Below, in pieces: positions 1-5,447 of a stretch of DNA of 6,569 nucleotides. The DNA lies in assembly GCA_023445955.1 (NCBI GenBank), contig JAEXJH010000427.1:1-6569 (forward strand), written 5' to 3'. The position numbers and the translations under genes were made by a program. The notes beneath the pieces were generated by a model. That model searched no databases. It was not told the DNA's origin and was given only the letters and a program-made list of their open reading frames with translations. Source of the DNA: Pseudomonadota bacterium. Its GTDB lineage: Bacteria; Pseudomonadota; Alphaproteobacteria; Caulobacterales; Caulobacteraceae. How positions within the stretch are numbered: position 1 is the first letter of the stretch; every line of letters starts with the position of its first letter.

Positions 1-40
1 CCTGGCCGGCCGGGTCGACCGAATGCTGCGCGAGGCGTAG
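1..40 (+). CDS. C-terminal end of an unidentified upstream gene (partial)
   Basis: An open frame enters from the left edge and ends at TAG 38-40. The visible residues are LAGRVDRMLREA. The stop lies 9 bases before the folP start, a spacing expected of two genes in one transcript. Twelve residues are too few to assign a family. That this is a real gene end is inferred from the tight spacing and the typical high-GC codons, not from homology. Confidence 0.4.
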   Translation, partial: LAGRVDRMLREA

Positions 41-49
41 AACGCCGGG

Positions 50-868
50 ATGGCTTCTCTCCAACGTCCTCTCGTCATGGGGATCGTCAACGTCACGCCC
101 GACAGCTTCTCCGACGGCGGCAAGTATCTGGGCGCCGCCGACGGGATCGAGCACGCGCGGCGGCTGATCGCCCAGGGCGCCGACATCCTCGACATCGGCG
201 GCGAGAGCACCCGGCCGGGCGCGGCCCCGGTCTCGGAGTTCGACGAGATCCTGCGTGTGGTCCCGATCGTCGAGGCGATCCGCAAGGCCAGCGACATCCC
301 GATCTCGGTCGACACCATGAAGCCGGGCGTCGCCCGCGCGGCGATCAAGGCGGGGGCCACTATCTGGAACGACGTGGCCGCCTTGCGTTTCTCGCCCGAC
401 GCGCCCGAGGTCGCCGCCGAGCTGGGCTGCGAGGTCGTGCTGATGCACATGCTGGGTCAGCCGGGGACCATGCAGGACGACCCGCGCTATGACGACGTGG
501 TCGCCGAGGTCGAGGCCTTCCTGCTGGCCAAGGCCTTCACGGCCATGGCCGCCGGCGTGGCCAAGGAGAAGATCTGGCTGGATCCGGGCATTGGCTTTGG
601 CAAGACGGTCGCCCACAACCTGGCCCTGCTGAAGGCCCTGCCGCGGTTCGTGGCCCTGGGCTATCCGATCCTGCTGGGGGCCAGCCGCAAGCGGTTCATC
701 GCCGGGATCGACCCGTCGGCCGGCGAGGCGATCGACCGCCTGGGCGGCTCGCTGGCGGCGCATCTGGCTGGCGCCGCGGCCGGCGTGGCGGCGGTCCGGG
801 TTCACGACGTGCGCGAGACGGTCCAGGCCCTGGACGTCCAGGCGGCCATCGCCAGCGCTGGAACCTGA
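50..868 (+). CDS. folP: Dihydropteroate synthase
   Basis: Cytosolic enzyme of folate synthesis. It condenses 6-hydroxymethyl-7,8-dihydropterin pyrophosphate with p-aminobenzoate to give 7,8-dihydropteroate, and it is the target of sulfonamides. The 272 residues match the usual family length and form a complete TIM-barrel. Signature motifs in order are MGIVNVTPDSFSDGG (10-24, pyrophosphate-binding loop with Asn14), DIGGESTRPGA (48-58), ISVDT (85-89), NDV (107-109), MHM.G.P.TMQ (132-142), DPGIGFGKT (178-186), GASRKRFI (210-217, with the pterin/pABA-contacting Lys214) and RVHDV (250-254). All expected active-site residues are present. ATG 50 leaves the usual short N-terminus before the first motif. 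The Shine-Dalgarno is weak: GAGG at 32-35 is rather distant. The gene lies 9 bp after the upstream stop, so it is probably read from an upstream promoter. Confidence 0.97.
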   Translation: MASLQRPLVMGIVNVTPDSFSDGGKYLGAADGIEHARRLIAQGADILDIGGESTRPGAAPVSEFDEILRVVPIVEAIRKASDIPISVDTMKPGVARAAIKAGATIWNDVAALRFSPDAPEVAAELGCEVVLMHMLGQPGTMQDDPRYDDVVAEVEAFLLAKAFTAMAAGVAKEKIWLDPGIGFGKTVAHNLALLKALPRFVALGYPILLGASRKRFIAGIDPSAGEAIDRLGGSLAAHLAGAAAGVAAVRVHDVRETVQALDVQAAIASAGT

Positions 869-908
869 CGCGCGCGAGTCTGGGTTGAGGTTTCGACTCA
901 GGTCTCGC

Positions 909-940
909 TTGCCGGGCGGGGAATCACCGCGTTTAAATAT
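909..940 (+). promoter_or_regulatory. Candidate sigma-73-type promoter before the response regulator
   Basis: The 103-bp gap between folP and the response regulator holds an isolated AT-rich island (GTTTAAATATT, 931-941) in otherwise very GC-rich DNA. A -35-like TTGCCGG lies at 909-915, about 15-18 bases upstream. This resembles the Caulobacter housekeeping consensus (TTGaCgS, short spacer, GCtANAWC) only loosely. A start near 945-950 would leave a short leader with GAAGG at 957-961 before the ATG at 972. The call is inferred from base composition and position. Confidence 0.35.
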
Positions 941-971
941 TCGGGGACGGCTCATCGAAGGTTTCGCGGAT

Positions 972-1328
972 ATGCGCTCCCGTCATGCCCTGGTCATCGA
1001 AGACGAGATCCTGGTCGCCATGGAGATCGAGGAACTGCTCAAGGAGCAGGGCTTCGCCACCGTCGACATCGCCGACAGTCCGCTGGAGGCTCTGGACAAG
1101 GCTCTGCGCCGCAAGCCCGACCTGATCACCGCCGACTACCGCATCGTCGACGGCACCGGGGTCGAGGCGGTGAAGATGATCATGGCCCACCTGGGGCCGA
1201 TCCCCGTGGTCTATGTCACCGGCCACGCCAAGGCGCTGGGCGAGCAGAACAACGACGTCGTGGTCCAGAAGCCGATCCTGCCCAGGGTGCTGGCCGGAGC
1301 CTGGCAACACGCGCTGCAGGCGGCGTAG
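972..1328 (+). CDS. Single-domain response regulator (CheY-like receiver)
   Basis: This 118-residue protein is one receiver domain with no output domain. It should act by phosphorylation-dependent binding to a partner protein, or as a phosphate sink in a phosphorelay. Visible residues are the acidic pair Glu10/Asp11, phosphoacceptor Asp55 (in TADYRIVDG), the switch Thr83 (in VVYVTGHA) and Lys100-Pro101. The frame is open back to a TTG at 885. I chose ATG 972 because GAAGG (957-961) sits 10 bases before it, it starts the fold directly (MRSRHALVIEDE), and the upstream residues look like translated leader. The PVVYVTG stretch resembles the PFxFATG motif of the alphaproteobacterial 'FAT GUY' regulators but does not match it fully. 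No histidine kinase is adjacent, so it is an orphan here. It is followed 32 bp later by thiD. Confidence 0.88.
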   Translation: MRSRHALVIEDEILVAMEIEELLKEQGFATVDIADSPLEALDKALRRKPDLITADYRIVDGTGVEAVKMIMAHLGPIPVVYVTGHAKALGEQNNDVVVQKPILPRVLAGAWQHALQAA

Positions 1329-1360
1329 CGGACGCTCCGAATCGCGCCTAAACAGCGAGG

Positions 1361-2176
1361 ATGTCAGACGCACCTCCCAATGCTTTTCGAGGCCGCGTCC
1401 TCGTCATCGCCGGATCGGATTCCGGCGGCGGCGCGGGGATCCAGGCCGACATCAAGACCATCACCGCCCTGGGCGGCTATGCGGCCACCGCCATCACCGC
1501 CGTGACGGTGCAGAACACCCTGGGCGTCACCGGCGTACACCCCATCCCGCTGGACGTGATCGCCGCCCAGGCCCGGGCGGTGCTGGACGACATCGGCGCC
1601 GACGCCATCAAGACCGGCATGCTGGGCGATGTCGGCGTCGTCGAGACCGTGGCCTCCGCCATCGACCTCGCGGGCAAGGTTCCCGTCGTCGTCGATCCGG
1701 TGATGATCGCCAAGGGCGGCGCGCCCTTGCTGGCCGAGGCTGCGATCGGCGCGGTGAAGAGCCTGATGATTCCGCGCGCGGCGCTGCTGACCCCCAACGC
1801 CCCCGAGGCCGCCGCCCTGACGGGCCTGAGCGTCGAGACCACCGACGACCTGCGCCGGGCCGGCGAGGCCCTGCTGGGGATGGGCGCTCAGGCGGTGCTG
1901 ATGAAGGGCGGCCATGTCGAGGGCGAGCGCGTCGTCGACGTGCTGATGACCGCCGACGGCGAGACCACCTTCGAAGGCGAGCGGATCGAGACCCGCCACA
2001 CCCACGGCACCGGCTGCACCCTGGCCAGCGCCTGCGCTGCGGGCCTGGCCCAGGGCCTGTCGCTGAACGAGGCTGTCGCCCGGGCCTGGACCTATGTCCA
2101 CGAAGCCATGCTGCGCGCGCCGGGCTTCGGCGCCGGCCACGGCCCGCTGGACCACGGCTGGACGCTGCGGAAATGA
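1361..2176 (+). CDS. thiD: Hydroxymethylpyrimidine/phosphomethylpyrimidine kinase
   Basis: Ribokinase-fold enzyme of thiamine synthesis. It phosphorylates 4-amino-5-hydroxymethyl-2-methylpyrimidine (HMP) and then HMP-phosphate to HMP-pyrophosphate, the pyrimidine donor for ThiE. The 271 residues match the family. Seen in order are VLVIAGSDSGGGAGIQADIKT (13-33, HMP-binding entrance), a TAVTVQNT strand (46-53), KTGML (84-88), VDPVM (111-115), LTPN..EA (143-150), MKGGH (181-185) and the anion-hole/catalytic motif THGTGCTLAS (214-223, Cys219). Nothing essential is missing. An in-frame TAA at 1349-1351 excludes any upstream start, so ATG 1361 is fixed. The purine-rich GCGAGG touches the ATG with no spacer, which is unusual. 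The stop overlaps the ATG of the next gene. There is no thiE or fusion partner in the window. Confidence 0.96.
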   Translation: MSDAPPNAFRGRVLVIAGSDSGGGAGIQADIKTITALGGYAATAITAVTVQNTLGVTGVHPIPLDVIAAQARAVLDDIGADAIKTGMLGDVGVVETVASAIDLAGKVPVVVDPVMIAKGGAPLLAEAAIGAVKSLMIPRAALLTPNAPEAAALTGLSVETTDDLRRAGEALLGMGAQAVLMKGGHVEGERVVDVLMTADGETTFEGERIETRHTHGTGCTLASACAAGLAQGLSLNEAVARAWTYVHEAMLRAPGFGAGHGPLDHGWTLRK

Positions 2177-2751
2177 ACCACGAAGACCGTCTGCGCGAGA
2201 TCGTCCGCGCCACGCCGACGACCTGGCGGGTGCTGGAGACCGTCCGCGAGCTCGACCTGCCCGACTGGATGATCTTTTCCGGCGCGGTCTACCAGCCGGT
2301 CTGGAACGCCCTGACCGGTCGCGATCTGGCCTACGGCATCAAGGACTACGACGTCGCCTATCACGACGACAGCGACACCTCGTATGAGGCCGAGGACGTG
2401 GTTATCCAGCGCGTCGCCGCCGCGTTCGAGCCGCCGCTGCGCGACCTGGTGGAGGTCCGAAACCAGGCCCGCGTGCACCTGTGGTTCGAGCAGAAGTTCG
2501 GCGCCGACGAGCCCTATCCGCCGCTGGAGGACAGCGCCGCGGCCCTGAAGCGTTTCGTGGCCACCGCCTTCTGCGTCGGGGTCCGGCTGGAGGCGGATGA
2601 CAGCCTGCGCGTCTGGGCGCCGTTCGGCCTGGAGGACCTGTTCGCCATGCGCCTGCGGCCCAACCCGCTGCGGGTCAAGGGCGCGGGCGGCTGGGCGCGC
2701 ACCACGGGCTCGGCCAAGGCGCGGTGGCCGGAGATCGCCGTCGAGGGGTGA
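2173..2751 (+). CDS. Nucleotidyltransferase-fold protein of the COG3575/DUF925 (NTP_transf_6) type
   Basis: A 192-residue predicted cytosolic protein that starts inside the thiD stop (ATGA at 2173-2176), a translational-coupling arrangement. Its own ribosome site is poor. The N-terminal half has a nucleotidyltransferase-like core: FSGAVYQPVWNALTG (35-49), which holds the Ser-Gly at the position of the usual G-S loop, followed by IKDYDVAYHDD (56-66) with the paired acidic residues Asp58 and Asp60 expected to bind metal. The C-terminal half carries the family's VRNQARVHLWFEQKFG (95-110), YPPL (115-118) and APFGLEDLF..RLRPNP (149-165). Family membership is from motif memory. The physiological substrate of these proteins is not established to my knowledge, and I infer none. 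Same-frame open sequence reaches back to 1213, but that part lies over the response regulator and thiD and is an Arg-rich artefact. Confidence 0.85.
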   Translation: MNHEDRLREIVRATPTTWRVLETVRELDLPDWMIFSGAVYQPVWNALTGRDLAYGIKDYDVAYHDDSDTSYEAEDVVIQRVAAAFEPPLRDLVEVRNQARVHLWFEQKFGADEPYPPLEDSAAALKRFVATAFCVGVRLEADDSLRVWAPFGLEDLFAMRLRPNPLRVKGAGGWARTTGSAKARWPEIAVEG

Positions 2752-2767
2752 TTGTCACCAGGACAAT
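2751..2767. repeat. Perfect 6-bp inverted repeat ATTGTC-N5-GACAAT
   Basis: ATTGTC (2751-2756), spacer ACCAG, GACAAT (2762-2767). It begins on the last base of the preceding stop codon and lies 8 bases upstream of the candidate -35 box of the PhzF-family gene. The arms are AT-rich in GC-rich surroundings. The 17-bp symmetric form suits a dimeric repressor operator. It is too weak, and lacks a T-run, to be a convincing terminator. The function is inferred. Confidence 0.45.
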
Positions 2768-2774
2768 AAAGCCT

Positions 2775-2802
2775 TTGCCGACGGCCTCCGTCGCGCATAA
2801 CA
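2775..2802 (+). promoter_or_regulatory. Candidate sigma-73-type promoter of the PhzF-family gene
   Basis: TTGCCGA (2775-2781) and GCATAACA (2795-2802) are separated by 13 bases. This fits the Caulobacter housekeeping pattern (TTGaCgS, 10-14 bases, GCtANAWC) at most of its positions. A start near 2808 would leave a leader of about 20 bases containing GAGGAG (2816-2821), ideally placed before ATG 2828. There is no transcript evidence. Confidence 0.45.
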
Positions 2803-2827
2803 GCGAGGTCCAGCCGAGGAGCCTTCC

Positions 2828-3649
2828 ATGCGCCAGTGGACCATCGACGCCTTCGCCAGCGGCCCGTTCAAGGGCAATCCGGCCTGCGTGGTCGAACCCT
2901 TCGATGCCTGGCCCTCGGCCGAGTGGATGCAGGCCCTGGCGGCCGAGAACAACCAGGCCGAAACCGCCTATCTGCTGAAGACGGCCGACCCGGCCCGCTA
3001 CGGCCTGCGCTGGTTCACGCCGGCGCTGGAGGCCCCGCTGTGCGGACACGCCACCCTGGCGGCGGCGCATATGCTGTTTATGGAACTCGGCGTCGACGTC
3101 CCGCTGCTGACCTTCGACACCCTGTCGGGTCCGCTGACGGTGCGCCGATCCGGCGAGGGGCTGGAGATGGACTTCCCCGCCGACCCGCCGCGCCAGACCG
3201 AGATCCCGGCCGGCCTGGCCGAGGCCTTGGGCGCGCAGCCGGTCGAGGTTTGGGCGGGAGCCTACCTGATCGCGGTGATGGACAGCGAGACGACGGTGCG
3301 CGGTCTGAAGCCCGATCTCACCGCCATCAAGAAGATCGAGGGGCAGGCGACCGGCGGCCCGGGCCAGACGGTCACCGTGGCCTTCGCCGACGCCGACAAG
3401 CCCTATGCCGTGGTCAGCCGCTTCTTCGCGCCGGGCTTCGGCATCCCCGAGGACCCGACCACCGGCTCGGCCCACTGCATCCTCATGCCGCTCTACGAGG
3501 CCAAGCTGGGCGCCAGCCCGCTGAAGTTCCACCAGGCCTATCCCGGCCGGGGCGGGGACCTGGAATGCGAAAGCCGCGGCGCGCGCGTTCTGTTGCGCGG
3601 CCGCGGCTTCACGGTGCTTGAAGGTCGACTCCGCATGGAGCCGACCTGA
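2828..3649 (+). CDS. PhzF-family isomerase/epimerase-like protein
   Basis: This 273-residue protein has the two-lobed diaminopimelate-epimerase-like fold of the PhzF family (relatives: Pseudomonas PhzF, E. coli YddE, yeast YHI9). The PhzF active-site pattern is intact: [10 protein letters not shown] with catalytic Glu45, [10 protein letters not shown] with Gly73-His74, and EDPTTGSAH with Asp209 (Asp208 in PhzF). Numbering from ATG 2828 matches Pseudomonas PhzF almost exactly. The N-terminal [14 protein letters not shown] (9-22) is also typical. GAGGAG at 2816-2821, six bases upstream, supports this start. No other phenazine genes are nearby, so a phenazine role is unlikely and the substrate is unknown. 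The enzyme is predicted to be cytosolic. The gene is probably transcribed alone from its own promoter and ends in two hairpins. Confidence 0.93.
   Translation: MRQWTIDAFASGPFKGNPACVVEPFDAWPSAEWMQALAAENNQAETAYLLKTADPARYGLRWFTPALEAPLCGHATLAAAHMLFMELGVDVPLLTFDTLSGPLTVRRSGEGLEMDFPADPPRQTEIPAGLAEALGAQPVEVWAGAYLIAVMDSETTVRGLKPDLTAIKKIEGQATGGPGQTVTVAFADADKPYAVVSRFFAPGFGIPEDPTTGSAHCILMPLYEAKLGASPLKFHQAYPGRGGDLECESRGARVLLRGRGFTVLEGRLRMEPT
3623..3646 (+). repeat. Hairpin overlapping the 3' end of the PhzF-family gene
   Basis: GGTCGACTCC (3623-3632), loop GCAT, GGAGCCGACC (3637-3646). The stem is 10 bp with one A-C mismatch and lies within the final codons before the stop at 3647-3649. Its right arm shares GGAGCCG with the downstream terminator-like hairpin. 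It may stabilise the mRNA end or take part in alternative pairing. Because it is coding sequence, the symmetry could also be partly accidental. Confidence 0.4.
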
Positions 3650-3662
3650 CAGGGGAATGATG

Positions 3663-3686
3663 AGCCGGCTCCGGGTGGAGCCGGCT
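3663..3686. terminator. Probable bidirectional terminator hairpin
   Basis: AGCCGGCTCC (3663-3672), loop GGGT, GGAGCCGGCT (3677-3686): a perfect 10-bp GC-rich stem in the 52-bp gap between two convergent genes. It can serve the PhzF-family gene on the plus strand and the small exported protein on the minus strand. Neither side has a clear run of T, so it is not a canonical intrinsic terminator. The short palindrome GAGGCCTC follows at 3689-3696. Confidence 0.6.
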
Positions 3687-3701
3687 TAGAGGCCTCAGGT
3701 C

Positions 3702-4043
3702 TTAGCGACGCGGGCCGTAGCCATAGCCGTAACCGTAGTCACGGTCGTGGCGCTCATAACGGACCTGGGCGCTGATGCGGTCGAAGCGACGATCCAGGTC
3801 AGCGCGTTCCCAGCCGCTCAGGCCGCCGCGGCGATACTGGCGCTCCAGGCGCTCGGTGTCGCGCAGCTCGGCGCGCAGGCGATAGGCTTCACCGCGGGTC
3901 AGCGAGCCGTTGCGCACGCCGATGTCGATGCGGCGCTCCAGCATGGCCTGACGGTCGTTGATCGACTGGGCCGAAGCCAGGGTGGGAACGGTGGCGGCCG
4001 CCAGGGCCGAGACCGCAACGATCGGGATCAGGATCTTCTTCAT
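3702..4043 (-). CDS. Small exported protein of unknown function
   Basis: A 113-residue precursor with a clear Sec signal peptide: Lys2-Lys3, a hydrophobic stretch 4-20, and an Ala-Ser-Ala cleavage site after residue 25. No lipobox Cys is present, so a soluble periplasmic or secreted product of about 88 residues is expected. The mature part is highly charged (Arg-rich) and probably helical. It contains two similar segments, SLTRGEAYRLRAEL (47-60) and GLSGWERADLDRRFD (74-88), and ends in a low-complexity tail DYGYGYGYGPRR. From memory, similar small proteins with a 'LDRRFD...RYERHD' end are common in Caulobacterales and sphingomonads, but I know no function. AGAGAGGA lies about 9 bases before the ATG on the minus strand. 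The gene stands alone, convergent with the PhzF-family gene and divergent from the next. Confidence 0.85.
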   Translation of the reverse strand: MKKILIPIVAVSALAAATVPTLASAQSINDRQAMLERRIDIGVRNGSLTRGEAYRLRAELRDTERLERQYRRGGLSGWERADLDRRFDRISAQVRYERHDRDYGYGYGYGPRR

Positions 4044-4087
4044 CGGTTCGGTTCCTCTCTGAAACTTGTCCCGTCACTCCGGGGGAA

Positions 4088-4116
4088 GCGACGTTGAGCT
4101 AAGAGAAACACGTCGC
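4088..4116. repeat. Inverted repeat in the divergent intergenic region
   Basis: GCGACGT (4088-4094) and ACGTCGC (4110-4116) form perfect 7-bp arms separated by 15 bases. They lie in the 134-bp space (4044-4177) between the two divergent start codons. The dyad is centred about 60 bp upstream of the minus-strand ATG and 76 bp upstream of the plus-strand ATG, a suitable place for an operator. I found no convincing -35/-10 pair for either gene in this gap. A second small dyad, AGCGG...CCGCT, lies at 4123-4139. Confidence 0.3.
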
Positions 4117-4177
4117 GCCTGAAGCGGTTCTGAGCCGCTCGTTATGTTCTGTTCATCTTGTGTCGAGGGTTCGACTT

Positions 4178-5446
4178 ATGGCTCCGGTCGTGCCAAGCAT
4201 CGACCTGGGGCTCAACCCAAGCGTTAATGGGGCGGTGTCGATGCGCCTGGCCGATGTTCGGATCATCTCCGGAGCCATGACCGGATGTGTGGTCGATGGC
4301 CGGTTTCTACTGGAGTCGCCCCACTATCCCGATGGAGATCCTGCGCAATCGCCGCGCGAGCGGATTTCCTTCTTCATGGGCCGTTCGTTCGGCGCCTGGC
4401 TTCACTTGAGTGAACTGTTCGAAGAGCGCCCCGGCTTTTTCTCGCGCGCCAGCGCCAGCAACCGGCTCGCTTTGCGTTTGGCGCCCATCGATCTCGAGGC
4501 CTTGCTCGCCAGACTGGCTGGGCAGCCCGGCGAAAGCGCTCCAGGCTACGTGGAATGGTCGGAGCTCTCGATGGAGAGCGAGTTCGGCTGGGTTTCAGGG
4601 CGGATACCGTCCCTGCGGGTCGAGGTCAGTGTTTCCGAGGCTGGCTTGGGCTTGAGCCTCAGCGGCGAGGTGGGGCCGTTAGTCACTTCGGGCACGTTCC
4701 TGAAGCCCGGGTCGCCCGTCCCTGCACTGGCCGACAGCCGGATCAGCGTGGACATCGTCATTCCGTGGGCGTTTCTGATCTCGCAGGGATCTCCACTCGC
4801 CAGACACGGAAACAAGTTCCGCACCGCGGGTGAAACGAGTGACACGCCTTTTGACTTCAATCGCCCGGGTCTGGCCGGGGTCGGCTTCGACAGGGATGGC
4901 GGGACGCCTTTCTTCGAAGGGCGGTTCGCCGTTCAGCGAGGAATAGGTCGCCCCTATGTGCGGGCGCAGATCGACGACAAGAGCCTGGTGGCGGAGCCCT
5001 GTGGCCATCCTGTGCTCTGGCCCGATGGCTTTGCGACCCGGTCACCTTCCGATCCTGGGATCACCTATAGGCTCTGGCTCTTCGGGATTGGCTACGACGC
5101 CTTGGCCAAGATCCTGGGCGGAGAGACCTCGGGACACCTTGAACTGAAAGGCGATGGCGTCGGCTATCTCACGGAGGCCACGTGGCTGGGCTCGGTGGCG
5201 GGGCGTCACGTGATCTCGGCCTGCCGCATCGACCTGGCGCTGGGCGAGACCGAGCTGGTCGTGAAGATCGAGGGCGAGGTCGATCGGATGCTGCAGCATA
5301 ACGGGCCGCCCCTGCCGCCGACGCTTGGCCCGATCTTCTGGGTCACCGTGCGGATTCCCGTCGCCTTCCTTAGGGCCCGTAGCATCGACCTCTTGGCGTG
5401 GGGCGTCAGCGAGAAGCTGGCGCTCGACCCCAGCCGGGCGCCCTAG
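4178..5446 (+). CDS. Unrecognised 422-residue protein with an internal duplication
   Basis: I do not recognise this family. I chose ATG 4178 because GAGGG (4165-4169) sits 8 bases upstream; an in-frame GTG at 4160 would add six residues but has no ribosome site. No signal peptide, membrane segment or lipobox is visible, so it is probably cytosolic. The sequence alternates hydrophobic and polar residues as in beta-sheet proteins. Two stretches look related. LALRLAPIDLEALLARLAG (97-115) resembles YRLWLFGIGYDALAKILGG (297-315). Each is followed at about the same distance by a GEV segment (163-165, 366-368) and by VDIVIPWAFL (191-200) or VTVRIPVAFL (389-398). This suggests two domains of about 110-200 residues each. 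Spot GC counts are 65% (4201-4260) and 53% (4801-4860), below the neighbours. The last third looks compositionally more native. The stop overlaps that of the convergent kinase gene. Confidence 0.78.
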   Translation: MAPVVPSIDLGLNPSVNGAVSMRLADVRIISGAMTGCVVDGRFLLESPHYPDGDPAQSPRERISFFMGRSFGAWLHLSELFEERPGFFSRASASNRLALRLAPIDLEALLARLAGQPGESAPGYVEWSELSMESEFGWVSGRIPSLRVEVSVSEAGLGLSLSGEVGPLVTSGTFLKPGSPVPALADSRISVDIVIPWAFLISQGSPLARHGNKFRTAGETSDTPFDFNRPGLAGVGFDRDGGTPFFEGRFAVQRGIGRPYVRAQIDDKSLVAEPCGHPVLWPDGFATRSPSDPGITYRLWLFGIGYDALAKILGGETSGHLELKGDGVGYLTEATWLGSVAGRHVISACRIDLALGETELVVKIEGEVDRMLQHNGPPLPPTLGPIFWVTVRIPVAFLRARSIDLLAWGVSEKLALDPSRAP

Positions 5447-5447
5447 G
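5442..5447. other. Shared palindromic double stop (CCTAGG) of two convergent genes
   Basis: The TAG ending the plus-strand gene (5444-5446) and the TAG ending the minus-strand kinase (complement of 5443-5445) lie in the same palindrome. The two reading frames overlap by three bases (5443-5445 plus the offset at 5446), so no intergenic space exists for a terminator between them. Confidence 0.85.

Noticed and set aside
853..862. CCAGCGCTGG palindrome at the end of folP as a terminator
   Set aside because: It has no loop, lies inside coding sequence, and is not followed by a T-run.
931..941. CtrA-type TTAA box
   Set aside because: There is only one TTAA half-site (933-936), with no second TTAA seven bases away.
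885..971. TTG-started N-terminal extension of the response regulator
   Set aside because: The extra 29 residues fit no receiver family, include the candidate promoter region, and lack a ribosome site. ATG 972 has GAAGG 10 bases upstream.
1213..2172. Long open frame upstream of and in frame with the nucleotidyltransferase-fold gene
   Set aside because: It overlaps the response regulator and thiD in another frame and translates to Arg/Gly/Asp-rich low-complexity sequence, typical of a shadow frame in high-GC DNA. The real start is ATG 2173.
2751..2775. ATTGTC/GACAAT dyad as an intrinsic terminator of the thiD unit
   Set aside because: The stem has only six mostly AT-containing pairs and no following T-run. 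An operator is the better guess.
2828..3649. Cys72 and Cys217 of the PhzF-family protein as a DapF-like catalytic cysteine pair (Cys73/Cys217 in DapF)
   Set aside because: By motif alignment Gly73 and a residue of the TTGS stretch, not Cys72 and Cys217, occupy the DapF cysteine positions. The number match is coincidental, and the PhzF-type Glu45/His74/Asp209 set is intact.
4045..4055. GTTC direct repeat resembling a Caulobacter LexA box
   Set aside because: The two GTTC units are separated by one base, not the seven expected for the GTTC-N7-GTTC box. The GTTCTGTTC at 4145-4153 has the same problem.
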